A stretch of 45,780 bases of DNA, taken from Candidatus Kuenenia stuttgartensis. GTDB lineage: Bacteria > Planctomycetota > Planctomycetia > Pirellulales > UBA1268. Shown here piece by piece: positions 16,737 through 23,310 of this stretch. Numbering within the stretch: position 1 is the stretch's first letter; every line of letters begins with the position of its first letter. The translations under genes and the position numbers were made by a program. Location of the stretch: the NCBI GenBank assembly GCA_945870505.1, contig CAMBSN010000014.1, positions 1 to 45,780 on the forward strand, in the 5' to 3' direction. Below the pieces are notes generated by a model. That model saw only the letters and a program-made list of their open reading frames with translations, ran no database searches and was not told where the DNA came from.

Positions 16737-17509
16737 TGGAACTCTACGACAGCCACTGCCACCTCGACCCGATGCGGTTCGGTGCGGAACTGCCAGACGT
16801 GCTGGCGCGGGCCCGCGCGGCCGGTGTGAAGAGGCTGACGGTGATCGGCACCCGGGCACTCGACAGCGAAGCGGCCGCCGATCTGGCCAGCCGTGAGCCG
16901 GGCATCGTGGCGGCGGCGGGCATCCACCCCAACGACGTCGCGGAGGCTGAGCCGGACGAATGGGACCGGATCGTGCGGCTTGCCGAGTCGGGCCGGGTGG
17001 CGGCCGTCGGCGAGACGGGGCTCGACTGGTATCGGACCACGGCGCCGCAGGAGATGCAGCGGGAGTGGTTTGATCGTCATCTCCGGCTCTCCCAGCGGCT
17101 GTCGCTGCCCGTCGTGATCCACACCCGGGAGAGCATCCGCGACACGCTCGACATGCTTCGCGAGGCGCTCGGCCGCGGTCCGCTCAAGCCGATCCTCCAT
17201 TCGTTCACCGGCACGGCCGCCGAGGCTACCGAAGCGATCGAGATGGGCTGCCATCTCGGCTTTGCCGGCATGGTGACGTTTCGATCCTCGGCCGCGCTCC
17301 GCGAGGTGGCCAAGGCGGTGCCGCTCGACCGGATCCTTGTCGAGACCGACAGCCCGTTCCTCTCCCCGGAGCCGCTTCGCGGGAAGCGAAACGAACCGGC
17401 CAACGTGGTCCACACCGCCCGCTGCCTGGCGCTGGCCCGCGGCGAGCCGCTGGAGGCCTTTGCCGCCGCCACCACCGCCAACGCCCGCCGCGTATTCGGA
17501 GCGGTCTGA
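16736..17509 (+). CDS. tatD: TatD-family metal-dependent hydrolase (DNase)
   Basis: A 257-residue TIM-barrel metallohydrolase of the TatD type, a 3'-5' exonuclease acting on DNA in characterised members. Metal and active-site motifs in order: DSHCHLD (residues 5-11), GIHPND, GETGLDWYR, VIHTRES, HSFTGT and the C-terminal ETDSPFLSPEP. Length and order are standard. The second motif block has an ordinary TatD pattern, so I see no sign of a changed activity. It overlaps the preceding small gene by one base and lies 63 bp before the radical SAM gene. Confidence 0.94.
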   Translation: MELYDSHCHLDPMRFGAELPDVLARARAAGVKRLTVIGTRALDSEAAADLASREPGIVAAAGIHPNDVAEAEPDEWDRIVRLAESGRVAAVGETGLDWYRTTAPQEMQREWFDRHLRLSQRLSLPVVIHTRESIRDTLDMLREALGRGPLKPILHSFTGTAAEATEAIEMGCHLGFAGMVTFRSSAALREVAKAVPLDRILVETDSPFLSPEPLRGKRNEPANVVHTARCLALARGEPLEAFAAATTANARRVFGAV

Positions 17510-17572
17510 CCCGAGCGTTGGTGTGGCTCCAGGACGTCCAGGGGTGTGATACTCTTGGTGCGGGGAGACCGC

Positions 17573-18985
17573 ATGACCGCCTCGATCCGCCGCCAGACAC
17601 CGTACGTGTTTCACGGTCAGACCACGTCGCTGTGCGACGAGTGCCTGGCGCTGGTGCCGGCGAAGATCCTGATCGAGGACGGGCAGGTCTTCTACCAGAA
17701 GCGCTGCCGTGTCCATGGGACCCGGCGGGTGCTCGTGTCCACCGACGCGGCCTACTGGCGGCTCTGTCACGACTACCTCAAGCCCGGCGACCGACCGCTC
17801 GCCCTCCAGACGCACACCGAGCGGGGCTGCCCCTACGACTGCGGCCTCTGCCCCGACCACGAGCAGCACTCCTGCCTCGCGCTCATTGACGTCAACGAGG
17901 CCTGCAATCTCACCTGCCCCGTCTGCTTCTCCGACTCCTCGCCCCAGCGGCCGCTGCACCGGCCCCTGGCCGAGATCGAGCGGATGATGGACGTGCTCGT
18001 GGCGAGCGAAGGCGAGCCCGACCTCCTGCAGATCTCCGGGGGCGAGCCGACGATCCACCCGGAGATCCTGGAGATCCTCGCCGCGGCCAAGCGGCGGCCG
18101 ATCCGCCACGTGATGCTCAACACGAACGGCATCCGGATCGCCGAAGACGCCGAGTTCGTGGCCCGGCTCGCGGAGCTGCGGCCGGGCTTCGAGGTCTATC
18201 TGCAGTTCGACTCGCTCCGCCCCGCGGCCCTCGTGAACCTCCGCGGAGCCGACCTCACCCGCATCCGCCGGACGGCCCTCGAGAACCTGGAACGGGCCGG
18301 GATCTCCACGACGCTCGTTGTCGTGGTGAAGCAGGGCGTGAACGACGACGAGCTCCAGGCCATCGTCGATCACGCGCTGGAGTGGCGGTGCGTTCGCGGC
18401 GTCGTCTTCCAGCCCGTGCAGGATGCCGGCCGCAACGACGGGTTCGACGCCGCGACCGACCGGTTTCCGCTCTCGGCCATCCGCCGGCGGCTCATCGATG
18501 CGGGCGGACCCTTCGGGGAGGGGGACATCATCCCGCTGCCGTGCAATCCCGAGAGCATCGCCATCGGCTACGCCCTGCGGAAGGGATCGACGATCGCCCC
18601 GGTGACGGCGTTCTTTCCGCGGGAGCTGCTCGTAGAGGCCCTGCCCAACGCGATCACGTTCGAGAAGTATCCCGACCTCCACAAGCAGGTGCTCAATTTC
18701 TTCTCGCTCGCCACCACCGAGTGCAACAACGAAGCCCGGCTCGCCGAACTCCTCTGCTGCCTGCCCGAGGTGCCGCTGCCGGCGGGCCTGGGCTACGAGG
18801 ACACGTTCCGCGTGGTGATGGTGGAGTTCATGGATGCCCACAACTTCTGCCTCGGCCGTGTGAAGCGCTCCTGCATCCACTTCGTGACGCCGGACGGGAA
18901 GATCATCCCGTTCGAGACCTACAACCTCTTCTACCGCGACGCGGCCGCGAGGGCCCGGATGCAGCGCTCGCTGGAGGGTTCATGA
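17573..18985 (+). CDS. Radical SAM protein of the tetraether-lipid-synthase-like (Tes/MJ0619) family
   Basis: 470 residues. The radical SAM cluster motif is CNLTCPVC (C-x3-C-x2-C), followed by the glycine motif SGGEPTIHPE. Upstream are two extra cysteine modules typical of this family: a zinc-ribbon-like CDECLALVPAKI...CRVHG, and GCPYDCGLCPDHEQHSC. Cys-containing stretches near the C-terminus (ATTECNN, LLCCLPEV, FCLGRVKRSCIH) could hold auxiliary clusters. The archaeal member Tes joins lipid tails by radical C-C coupling; most bacterial relatives are unassigned, so lipid chemistry here is inference. The ATG at 17573 has GGGGAG 5 nt upstream; a GTG at 17546 is the alternative. Its stop overlaps the next gene, which encodes a membrane protein. 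Confidence 0.88.
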   Translation: MTASIRRQTPYVFHGQTTSLCDECLALVPAKILIEDGQVFYQKRCRVHGTRRVLVSTDAAYWRLCHDYLKPGDRPLALQTHTERGCPYDCGLCPDHEQHSCLALIDVNEACNLTCPVCFSDSSPQRPLHRPLAEIERMMDVLVASEGEPDLLQISGGEPTIHPEILEILAAAKRRPIRHVMLNTNGIRIAEDAEFVARLAELRPGFEVYLQFDSLRPAALVNLRGADLTRIRRTALENLERAGISTTLVVVVKQGVNDDELQAIVDHALEWRCVRGVVFQPVQDAGRNDGFDAATDRFPLSAIRRRLIDAGGPFGEGDIIPLPCNPESIAIGYALRKGSTIAPVTAFFPRELLVEALPNAITFEKYPDLHKQVLNFFSLATTECNNEARLAELLCCLPEVPLPAGLGYEDTFRVVMVEFMDAHNFCLGRVKRSCIHFVTPDGKIIPFETYNLFYRDAAARARMQRSLEGS

Positions 18986-19404
18986 GAGGCCTGTTGATCG
19001 TGCTCTGCTCGCTGGCCACCTTGGCGGCGGTCCTGGCCGGAGGGTGCGCCTTTCTGTTCACGGGTTTGGCGGCCGCCGTGGATCCGAATAAGGACGACTT
19101 TGTGGCGATGCTCGTCATCACGCTCCCAGTGCTCCTCGTCGCCGCCGTCGTGATTGGTGCCAACACCGCCTTGGTCGCCGCGATCCGTCAGAACCGCGCC
19201 CCGCGACGCAGCGGCTGGTTCGTGACGCTGGCCGTGATCGACCTTCTGGCCGCCTGTTGGATGTTCACCCTGGCGGGGGCGAGAGGCGTCCCGGGTTTTG
19301 AGTCCCTGCTGCTCCCGGTCGCGCTCGTGGCGAAAGGCGTACTCACGCTCCGGCTCCCGGCGAAGCCGCCACACCCGCCGCCGGCGGGGCCCGGTCGGGA
19401 GTGA
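18982..19404 (+). CDS. Small four-helix membrane protein (paralogue of the next gene)
   Basis: 140 residues with about four hydrophobic segments (near 3-32, 43-67, 79-98 and 102-122) and a proline-rich basic tail. The N-terminus has the pattern MRGLLIVLCSLATLAAVLAGGC, very like the next protein, with a cysteine that could be mistaken for a lipobox. No known family. Its ATG overlaps the radical SAM stop (ATGA), so production is coupled to that enzyme. Likely an inner-membrane partner; function unknown. Confidence 0.78.
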   Translation: MRGLLIVLCSLATLAAVLAGGCAFLFTGLAAAVDPNKDDFVAMLVITLPVLLVAAVVIGANTALVAAIRQNRAPRRSGWFVTLAVIDLLAACWMFTLAGARGVPGFESLLLPVALVAKGVLTLRLPAKPPHPPPAGPGRE

Positions 19405-19411
19405 CCCCATC

Positions 19412-19861
19412 ATGAGAGCCGTGCTGATCCTGCTGACGCTGACCGTGATTCTGGCGGCGTTGTTCTGCGGAGGCTGTTCCGTGCTTACGGTCGGCAAGTT
19501 CCTCTTTGATGGCCCCTGGCAGTATTTCGACGAGACTGCTGCCTGGATCACGGCGGGGGTGGGGCTGGCGGCCGTGGCCGTGCTGGTGGCGAACATCTGG
19601 GTCCTTCGATCCTTGCTTGGCGGGCGGGTTCCGCGAGGAAGGTCGCTGAGCAAGGGCGTCGTACTGATGCTGGCACTCGTCGATCTCGGGGCTGCTCTCC
19701 TGAGTCTCGGCTTGGTAGGACTGTTGGGGGGCTTGGGAGAGGTGTCGGGGCTCCTTGGAGTCGTCGTGTTCGCCGCCTTCGCGGCCAAGGGTCTGTTGAG
19801 CCTCCTCTGGGCCGCCTCGGCACCGCAAGCGGGTTCTTTCGAACCGCCCGCCTCACGATGA
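19412..19861 (+). CDS. Small four-helix membrane protein (paralogue of the previous gene)
   Basis: 149 residues. MRAVLILLTLTVILAALFCGGC matches the preceding protein in layout: an N-terminal helix ending in GGC, a short polar loop, a helix pair around a basic loop (RSLLGGRVPRGRSLSKG), a helix with VDLGAALLSLGLVGLL, and a last helix preceded by AFAAKGLLSLL that aligns with LVAKGVLTLRL of its neighbour. The tandem pair looks like an old duplication. It is 7 bp after the first copy, and its stop overlaps the start of the Lgt-like gene by 4 bp. Confidence 0.78.
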   Translation: MRAVLILLTLTVILAALFCGGCSVLTVGKFLFDGPWQYFDETAAWITAGVGLAAVAVLVANIWVLRSLLGGRVPRGRSLSKGVVLMLALVDLGAALLSLGLVGLLGGLGEVSGLLGVVVFAAFAAKGLLSLLWAASAPQAGSFEPPASR

Positions 19862-20628
19862 ACGTGCACACCGCGTTCGACATCGCCTCGGCCACGGCGG
19901 CGGCCGGCATGACGGTCGCCTGCTTCTTCTGGCGGCTCAAGGACGCAGCCGCGCGGATCGACCAGGCGGGCTTCGGCTACGCCTTCGCCCTTGTGGCCGG
20001 CGCGGCCGCTGGCGGCTACGCAGCCGGCACGGCCAACCTCTGGCTCTCCGGCGAGCCGGGCGTGGCCCGCAGCATCGTGGGGGCGCTCGCCGGCGGAATC
20101 ACCGCGATCGAACTCTTCAAGCAGGCCCGCGGCATCACCGGCTCGACGGGCATCATCTTCGTGCCGGCCTTCTGCACGAGCGTGGCCATCGGCCGCTGGG
20201 GCTGTTTCTATTCTGGTCTCACCGACCACACCCACGGCGCGGCAACGGCGGTCGCCTGGGGCCACGACTTCGGTGACGGCGTGCTCCGGCACCCGGTGCA
20301 ACTCTACGAGTCGGCCGCGATGGCCGCGTTTCTCGTCTCCGCCCTCACGATGCTCGCCCGCCGCGACCCCTTCTTCCTCCGCAACGGCTTCTACCTGATG
20401 GTGCTCTGGTATGCGGCGCAGCGGTTTTGCTGGGAGTTCTTCAAGCCCTATGCCCCGGTACTCGGCCCGCTGAACCTCTTTCACCTCATCTGCCTCGCCC
20501 TCATCGCCTACGCCCTGAGGATGATGACCAAGGAGCCACCCACCCAGCTCGGGGTCGCCCATGCCCCGGGAGCCGGCCTCGCTGGCCAAGCGCAGCCAGG
20601 ATGGCGAAGCGAGGCCAGCGCGGAGTGA
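19858..20628 (+). CDS. Prolipoprotein diacylglyceryl transferase (Lgt)-like membrane protein
   Basis: 256 residues with about seven hydrophobic segments. It resembles Lgt, which moves a diacylglyceryl group from phosphatidylglycerol to lipoprotein cysteines. The shared core is GRWGCF (the GRxGNF arginine region), RHPVQLYES, and the late GFYLMVLWYAAQRFCWEFFKP with its arginine. The HGGL motif with the essential His103 of E. coli Lgt is not present; the equivalent stretch reads SIVGALAGG. It may therefore be a divergent transferase, not the housekeeping Lgt. The last 25 or so residues (from about 232) are encoded by a dispersed repeat element and look like a foreign tail. Last gene of the coupled radical SAM / membrane-protein run. 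Confidence 0.82.
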   Translation: MNVHTAFDIASATAAAGMTVACFFWRLKDAAARIDQAGFGYAFALVAGAAAGGYAAGTANLWLSGEPGVARSIVGALAGGITAIELFKQARGITGSTGIIFVPAFCTSVAIGRWGCFYSGLTDHTHGAATAVAWGHDFGDGVLRHPVQLYESAAMAAFLVSALTMLARRDPFFLRNGFYLMVLWYAAQRFCWEFFKPYAPVLGPLNLFHLICLALIAYALRMMTKEPPTQLGVAHAPGAGLAGQAQPGWRSEASAE

Positions 20629-20682
20629 GCGGATGCCACGATGGCATCCCCGAACGTCCGGCGACGGGGCATGGGCGACCCC
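20551..20682 (-). repeat. Dispersed palindromic element, copy C (inverted, diverged)
   Basis: Aligned in reverse complement with 27265-27394 along its whole length. It shares both termini (GGGGTCGCCCATGCCCCGTC and CCGGCTCCCGGGGCATGGGC) and the core around CGCCATCCTGGCTGCGCTTG. Identity is lower than between copies A and B, roughly four bases in five by eye. The first 78 bp overlap the 3' end of the Lgt-like gene and provide its stop codon. Confidence 0.75.
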
Positions 20683-20698
20683 GGGCGGCGCGGCGCAC

Positions 20699-20711
20699 AG
20701 GTTGAAAACCT
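20699..20711. repeat. AGGTT/AACCT dyad
   Basis: AGGTT-GAA-AACCT, the same hairpin module that accompanies copies A and B of the 130-bp element, here just right of copy C. Confidence 0.5.
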
Positions 20712-20780
20712 ATGCCACGTGGCGAAGGGGCATGGGCAGCTCTGAGCCGCCGCGGGAACCCGACCCAATGTGGAATGCCT

Positions 20781-20801
20781 GTGCAGGTTGACAACCTGCA
20801 C
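20781..20801. repeat. 21-bp perfect dyad GTGCAGGTTG-A-CAACCTGCAC
   Basis: Ten-base arms around one central base. It contains the AGGTT/AACCT core of the dispersed hairpin module. It lies 81 bp upstream of the thioredoxin-fold gene; between them are a TAAGAT -10-like hexamer (20846-20851) and an AGGAGAG ribosome-binding site. Repeat or operator cannot be distinguished here. Confidence 0.65.
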
Positions 20802-20881
20802 CTACGTGGGAGCCCCGAGCCTCCCGCAGGCGCGCCCCGAGCGGATAAGATGGCGTCTCCCAATCCCAGGAGAGCCAGCCC

Positions 20882-21463
20882 ATGGTCCGCACCCCCAGTA
20901 CGATGCTGCCGCTCGGCACGACCGCTCCCGACTTCGATCTGCCGAACGTGGACGGCCAGATGGTGGATTACGCCGCCGCCGCCGGTCCGAAGGGCACGGT
21001 GGTGATGTTCATCTGTAACCACTGCCCGTTCGTGAAGCACGTGGCGGACCAGCTCGGCGCGCTCGGCCGCGAGTACCTGCCCAGGGGCGTCGGCTTCGCC
21101 GCCATCAGTTCCAACGACGTCTCTGCCCACCCGGCGGATTCACCAGAGCAGATGGTGCGCGAGGCCGAGGACCGGGGGTACGTGTTTCCGTATCTCTACG
21201 ACGAAACGCAGGAGGTGGCAAAGGCCTATCACGCAGCCTGCACACCCGACTTTTACGTCTTCGACGCCGATCGGAAGCTCGTCTACCGCGGGCAGCTTGA
21301 TCCCAGTCGGCCAGGGAGCGATGTGCCGGTGAGCGGTCACGATCTGCGTGCCGCCCTCGACACACTTCTCGCCGGGAAGCCGCCGGTCGCAGCGCAGATT
21401 CCCAGCCTCGGTTGCAACATCAAGTGGAAGCCGGGCAACCACCCACCCTACTTCAGCCCCTGA
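20882..21463 (+). CDS. Thioredoxin-fold peroxiredoxin-like protein (CNHC active site)
   Basis: 193 residues. The AhpC/TSA-like N-terminus LGTTAPDFDLPNVDGQ leads to FICNHCPFVKH, where a CxxC (CNHC) replaces the usual peroxiredoxin or TlpA active site. SSNDV, DETQEVAKAYHAACTPDFYVFD with its cis-Pro (TPDF), and YRGQLD follow, as in the widespread single-domain thioredoxin family proteins of soil and marine bacteria. No signal peptide, so probably cytoplasmic. A late cysteine (SLGCNIKWK) closes the conserved signature. AGGAGAG precedes the ATG. It converges on csrA2, with 18 bp between the stops. Confidence 0.9.
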   Translation: MVRTPSTMLPLGTTAPDFDLPNVDGQMVDYAAAAGPKGTVVMFICNHCPFVKHVADQLGALGREYLPRGVGFAAISSNDVSAHPADSPEQMVREAEDRGYVFPYLYDETQEVAKAYHAACTPDFYVFDADRKLVYRGQLDPSRPGSDVPVSGHDLRAALDTLLAGKPPVAAQIPSLGCNIKWKPGNHPPYFSP

Positions 21464-21481
21464 TGACGCTGGCCGCCCACG

Positions 21482-21742
21482 TCACCGAGGCTTGTCGCCA
21501 CCGGGTCGCGCGGCGTTGCGGTTGGCAAACGTGCCGATGTCCTGCGTGTCGCCCGGTTCGAGCCGCGAGGCGCGGAGATTTTCCCGTTGGATGGCCTCGT
21601 AGACCTCCTGACGGTGGACCGGGATCTCGGAAGGGGCGTTGATACCCAGCCGGACCTTGTCTCCCCGGATGTCCACGATCGTGACAACGATGTTGTCGCC
21701 GATCATGATGCTTTCGTCGCGTTGTCTGGAGAGTACGAGCAT
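21482..21742 (-). CDS. csrA: Carbon storage regulator CsrA, copy 2 (fliW-linked)
   Basis: 86 residues. [45 protein letters not shown] gives the complete CsrA dimer fold, with Leu4, Arg6 and Arg44. Asn55 is kept, in the IQREN helix, the position tied to FliW binding in Bacillus subtilis. After residue 60 there is a polar tail of 26 residues ([19 protein letters not shown]). The ATG at 21742 is where family similarity begins. It is 60 bp downstream of fliW on the same strand, the classic fliW-csrA pair, so FliW probably sequesters this copy. The role expected from the pair is control of flagellin and other GGA-bearing mRNAs. Confidence 0.96.
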   Translation of the reverse strand: MLVLSRQRDESIMIGDNIVVTIVDIRGDKVRLGINAPSEIPVHRQEVYEAIQRENLRASRLEPGDTQDIGTFANRNAARPGGDKPR

Positions 21743-21770
21743 GGCTGATTCCTTCCTGATCCGTCGTGGA

Positions 21771-21790
21771 GGCGGCGCTCCGCTGCCGCC
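21771..21790 (-). promoter_or_regulatory. Hairpin with GGA loop between fliW and csrA2
   Basis: On the minus strand GGCGGC, a bulged A, GC-GGA-GC, GCCGCC: a strong stem whose loop is GGA. It starts 12 nt after the fliW stop codon and ends about 28 nt before the csrA2 ATG. A CsrA site or a simple intergenic stem-loop are both possible; GC-rich DNA forms such stems easily. Confidence 0.4.
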
Positions 21791-21802
21791 AGCCACTGTT
21801 GA

Positions 21803-22243
21803 TTATGCACTCTTTTTGAGTGCAGGTCGTTCGTGGGAAAGTTCGTATTGCAGTGGGAGGTCGCCGCTCGCAACGACTTGACGGCCGGTGCGGGCTTCGA
21901 GGTTGATGACGATCGGCGCTTTGAGATTGAGTGTGAGGCCTGTGCCGTTTTGTCCGACGACGACAACGACCTGAGCCAGACGCATGTCGGCCAGTGCCAG
22001 AGGGCTTAGCTCGCTCCGGGGGATCCGTACCTGGTATTCGGGCACGAACCGCCTCGGGCTCACGACGGCTAAGGCGACGTCGCCCCGCGTCGTGCTCTGC
22101 AGCCAGCCGAGGGCGTCGTTCGAGGCGTCGGCGAGCAGGGCCCATTCGCGGCAATCCTCGAGGCCCGGCATCCCGCTGGGGAACCGGATGAGGTCGCTTG
22201 CCTCGACGTCGATACAACCAAATCGTGTGGTGGTGATTCGCAT
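21803..22243 (-). CDS. fliW: Flagellar assembly factor FliW
   Basis: A 146-residue cytoplasmic protein that binds CsrA allosterically and flagellin, so free flagellin levels set CsrA activity. Family blocks: MRITTTRFGCIDVEASDLIRF at the start, FPSGMPGLEDCREWALL, GWLQS, ALAVVSPRRFVPEYQVRI, and the highly conserved LTLNLKAPIVINLEARTGRQVV. The ATG at 22243 is chosen because FliW similarity begins there; the upstream extension has none. It forms an operon with csrA2. A GGA-loop hairpin sits directly before the start codon, suggesting CsrA control of fliW itself. Confidence 0.95.
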   Translation of the reverse strand: MRITTTRFGCIDVEASDLIRFPSGMPGLEDCREWALLADASNDALGWLQSTTRGDVALAVVSPRRFVPEYQVRIPRSELSPLALADMRLAQVVVVVGQNGTGLTLNLKAPIVINLEARTGRQVVASGDLPLQYELSHERPALKKSA

Positions 22244-22249
22244 GGTCCT

Positions 22250-22262
22250 GGCACTCCTTGCC
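22250..22262 (-). promoter_or_regulatory. GGA-loop hairpin at the fliW ribosome-binding site (CsrA site candidate)
   Basis: On the minus strand GGCA-AGGAG-TGCC: a 4-bp stem whose loop is AGGAG, the fliW Shine-Dalgarno. A second GGA (CAGGACC) follows between the hairpin and the ATG at 22243. Paired GGA motifs, one in a loop over the RBS, are the usual CsrA binding arrangement. Confidence 0.55.
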
Positions 22263-22487
22263 CGATCCGTTCCGGTCGGATTCGCCCTCAAGGGCGGGGC
22301 TCCGACGAGGAAATGGCCGATTCTCGACGGTTATCCGCCGGGGGTTGGTCGAACTCCCGTTCGCCCCCATGGAGATCGGCAGGAAGGGTAGTTGGGGTTA
22401 AGAAAAAAGGTCTGGCGAAGAGAAGCCGGTGCAGCAGGGGATGACGGCAGCGGGTTTCCGGGTGGTCGCGGGCTTTTTGCCGCCGGC

Positions 22488-22514
22488 TTGACCCGCCCCT
22501 AAACTCCTCACAAT
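22488..22514 (+). promoter_or_regulatory. Promoter candidate for the lipoprotein gene
   Basis: TTGACC at 22488-22493, a 15-nt spacer and CACAAT at 22509-22514, 44 bp before the ATG. Good -35, short spacer and fair -10. Confidence 0.35.
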
Positions 22515-22557
22515 CGAAGCAATGGTTCGAACGGCCTAGGGTTCCACGGGAAGCATC

Positions 22558-23301
22558 ATGCGTCAGACAGCAGGGATGGGCGTTGCGGTCGTCGGCCTGG
22601 TGATCCACTTTGCCGGCTGTGCGTCGCGGCCGTACGAGCAGGACTACCAGCAGCGAGTCGCGGACTTTCGTGGCCAAGCGGTCTTTGCCACGCTCGCGAC
22701 TGATCCGACGGAGTTTGCCAACGGCCGGCTGAAGCTTCGGCTGCCATCGATCCTGGGGCTGCCCCAAGAGGACGATGGCACCAAGATTCGGGCGCGTCCG
22801 CCGTTCGTGCTTGATTTTCCCGGATACGCCGCCGCGTACGAGAAGCTACTCACGGCGAACAACGTGCAACTGCCCGTGGTGCTCACGGTGGGCGTCGTGC
22901 CTGCTGCCGAGCGGCGGCATGGCGACGTGGAACGGTCGATTGTGGAGCAGGTGCGCCGCGACGAAGCGTTCCCGAAGGTGGATTGGGAGCGGGGCAAGGC
23001 CGTCGAGCCGGTGGCGGGTGGCCCTGCCATCTGGGACGTGCTCTCGCTGAGTGGCCAGCAGGAGTTCGAGAGCACTGTCGCCGGCAATCCCGACTACAAG
23101 AAGTGGGCAGGTCGGTGCGAGATCTGGGTGTCGGCAGATCCGAAGCAGGAAGCCTGCACCGTGCTCGCCCTCCGCGTGCCCGATGACGTGGCCAACCAAC
23201 TGCAAGTGCCGGTGTCGGAGATGATCGAGCTGGTGGCCCGCACGGTTGAGCCCGTGGCCGCTCCAGCGGAGGAGCCGCCAGCCGAGCCGCCGGCAAAGTA
23301 A
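22558..23301 (+). CDS. Putative lipoprotein of unknown function
   Basis: 247 residues. A hydrophobic signal (GMGVAVVGLVIHFAGC) ends in a lipobox with Cys21, so lipid attachment and envelope location are likely. The mature part has a repeated alpha/beta look: LPVVLTVGVVP, WDVLSLSGQQEFES, KKWAGRCEIWVSADPKQEACTVLALRVPDD (two cysteines that could pair). It ends in a Pro/Glu/Ala low-complexity tail (PAPAEEPPAEPPAK-like). I do not recognise a domain. It converges on the LptF/G-type gene, with 9 bp between the stops. Confidence 0.7.
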   Translation: MRQTAGMGVAVVGLVIHFAGCASRPYEQDYQQRVADFRGQAVFATLATDPTEFANGRLKLRLPSILGLPQEDDGTKIRARPPFVLDFPGYAAAYEKLLTANNVQLPVVLTVGVVPAAERRHGDVERSIVEQVRRDEAFPKVDWERGKAVEPVAGGPAIWDVLSLSGQQEFESTVAGNPDYKKWAGRCEIWVSADPKQEACTVLALRVPDDVANQLQVPVSEMIELVARTVEPVAAPAEEPPAEPPAK

Positions 23302-23310
23302 CTCCTCCGG

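Larger units (their letters stand above)
22244..22557. other. Divergent fliW / lipoprotein intergenic region
   Basis: 314 bp. It holds the fliW leader hairpin at the left and a plus-strand promoter candidate at the right. In the middle, on the minus strand, TAAC (complement of 22397-22400), 16 nt and GCCGAT (complement of 22375-22380) loosely resemble a flagellar sigma-28 promoter, about 130 bp from fliW; this is weak. No gene or structured RNA is seen. Confidence 0.4.

Noticed and set aside
16568-18880. Open frame of about 770 codons on the minus strand across tatD and the radical SAM gene
   Set aside because: Both genes beneath it have complete family motifs on the plus strand; the antisense product is charged low-complexity sequence with no motif.
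22375-22400. Possible sigma-28 promoter upstream of fliW
   Set aside because: GCCGAT is perfect, but the -35 is TAAC with a 16-nt gap and the site is about 130 bp from the gene; too weak to list as a promoter.
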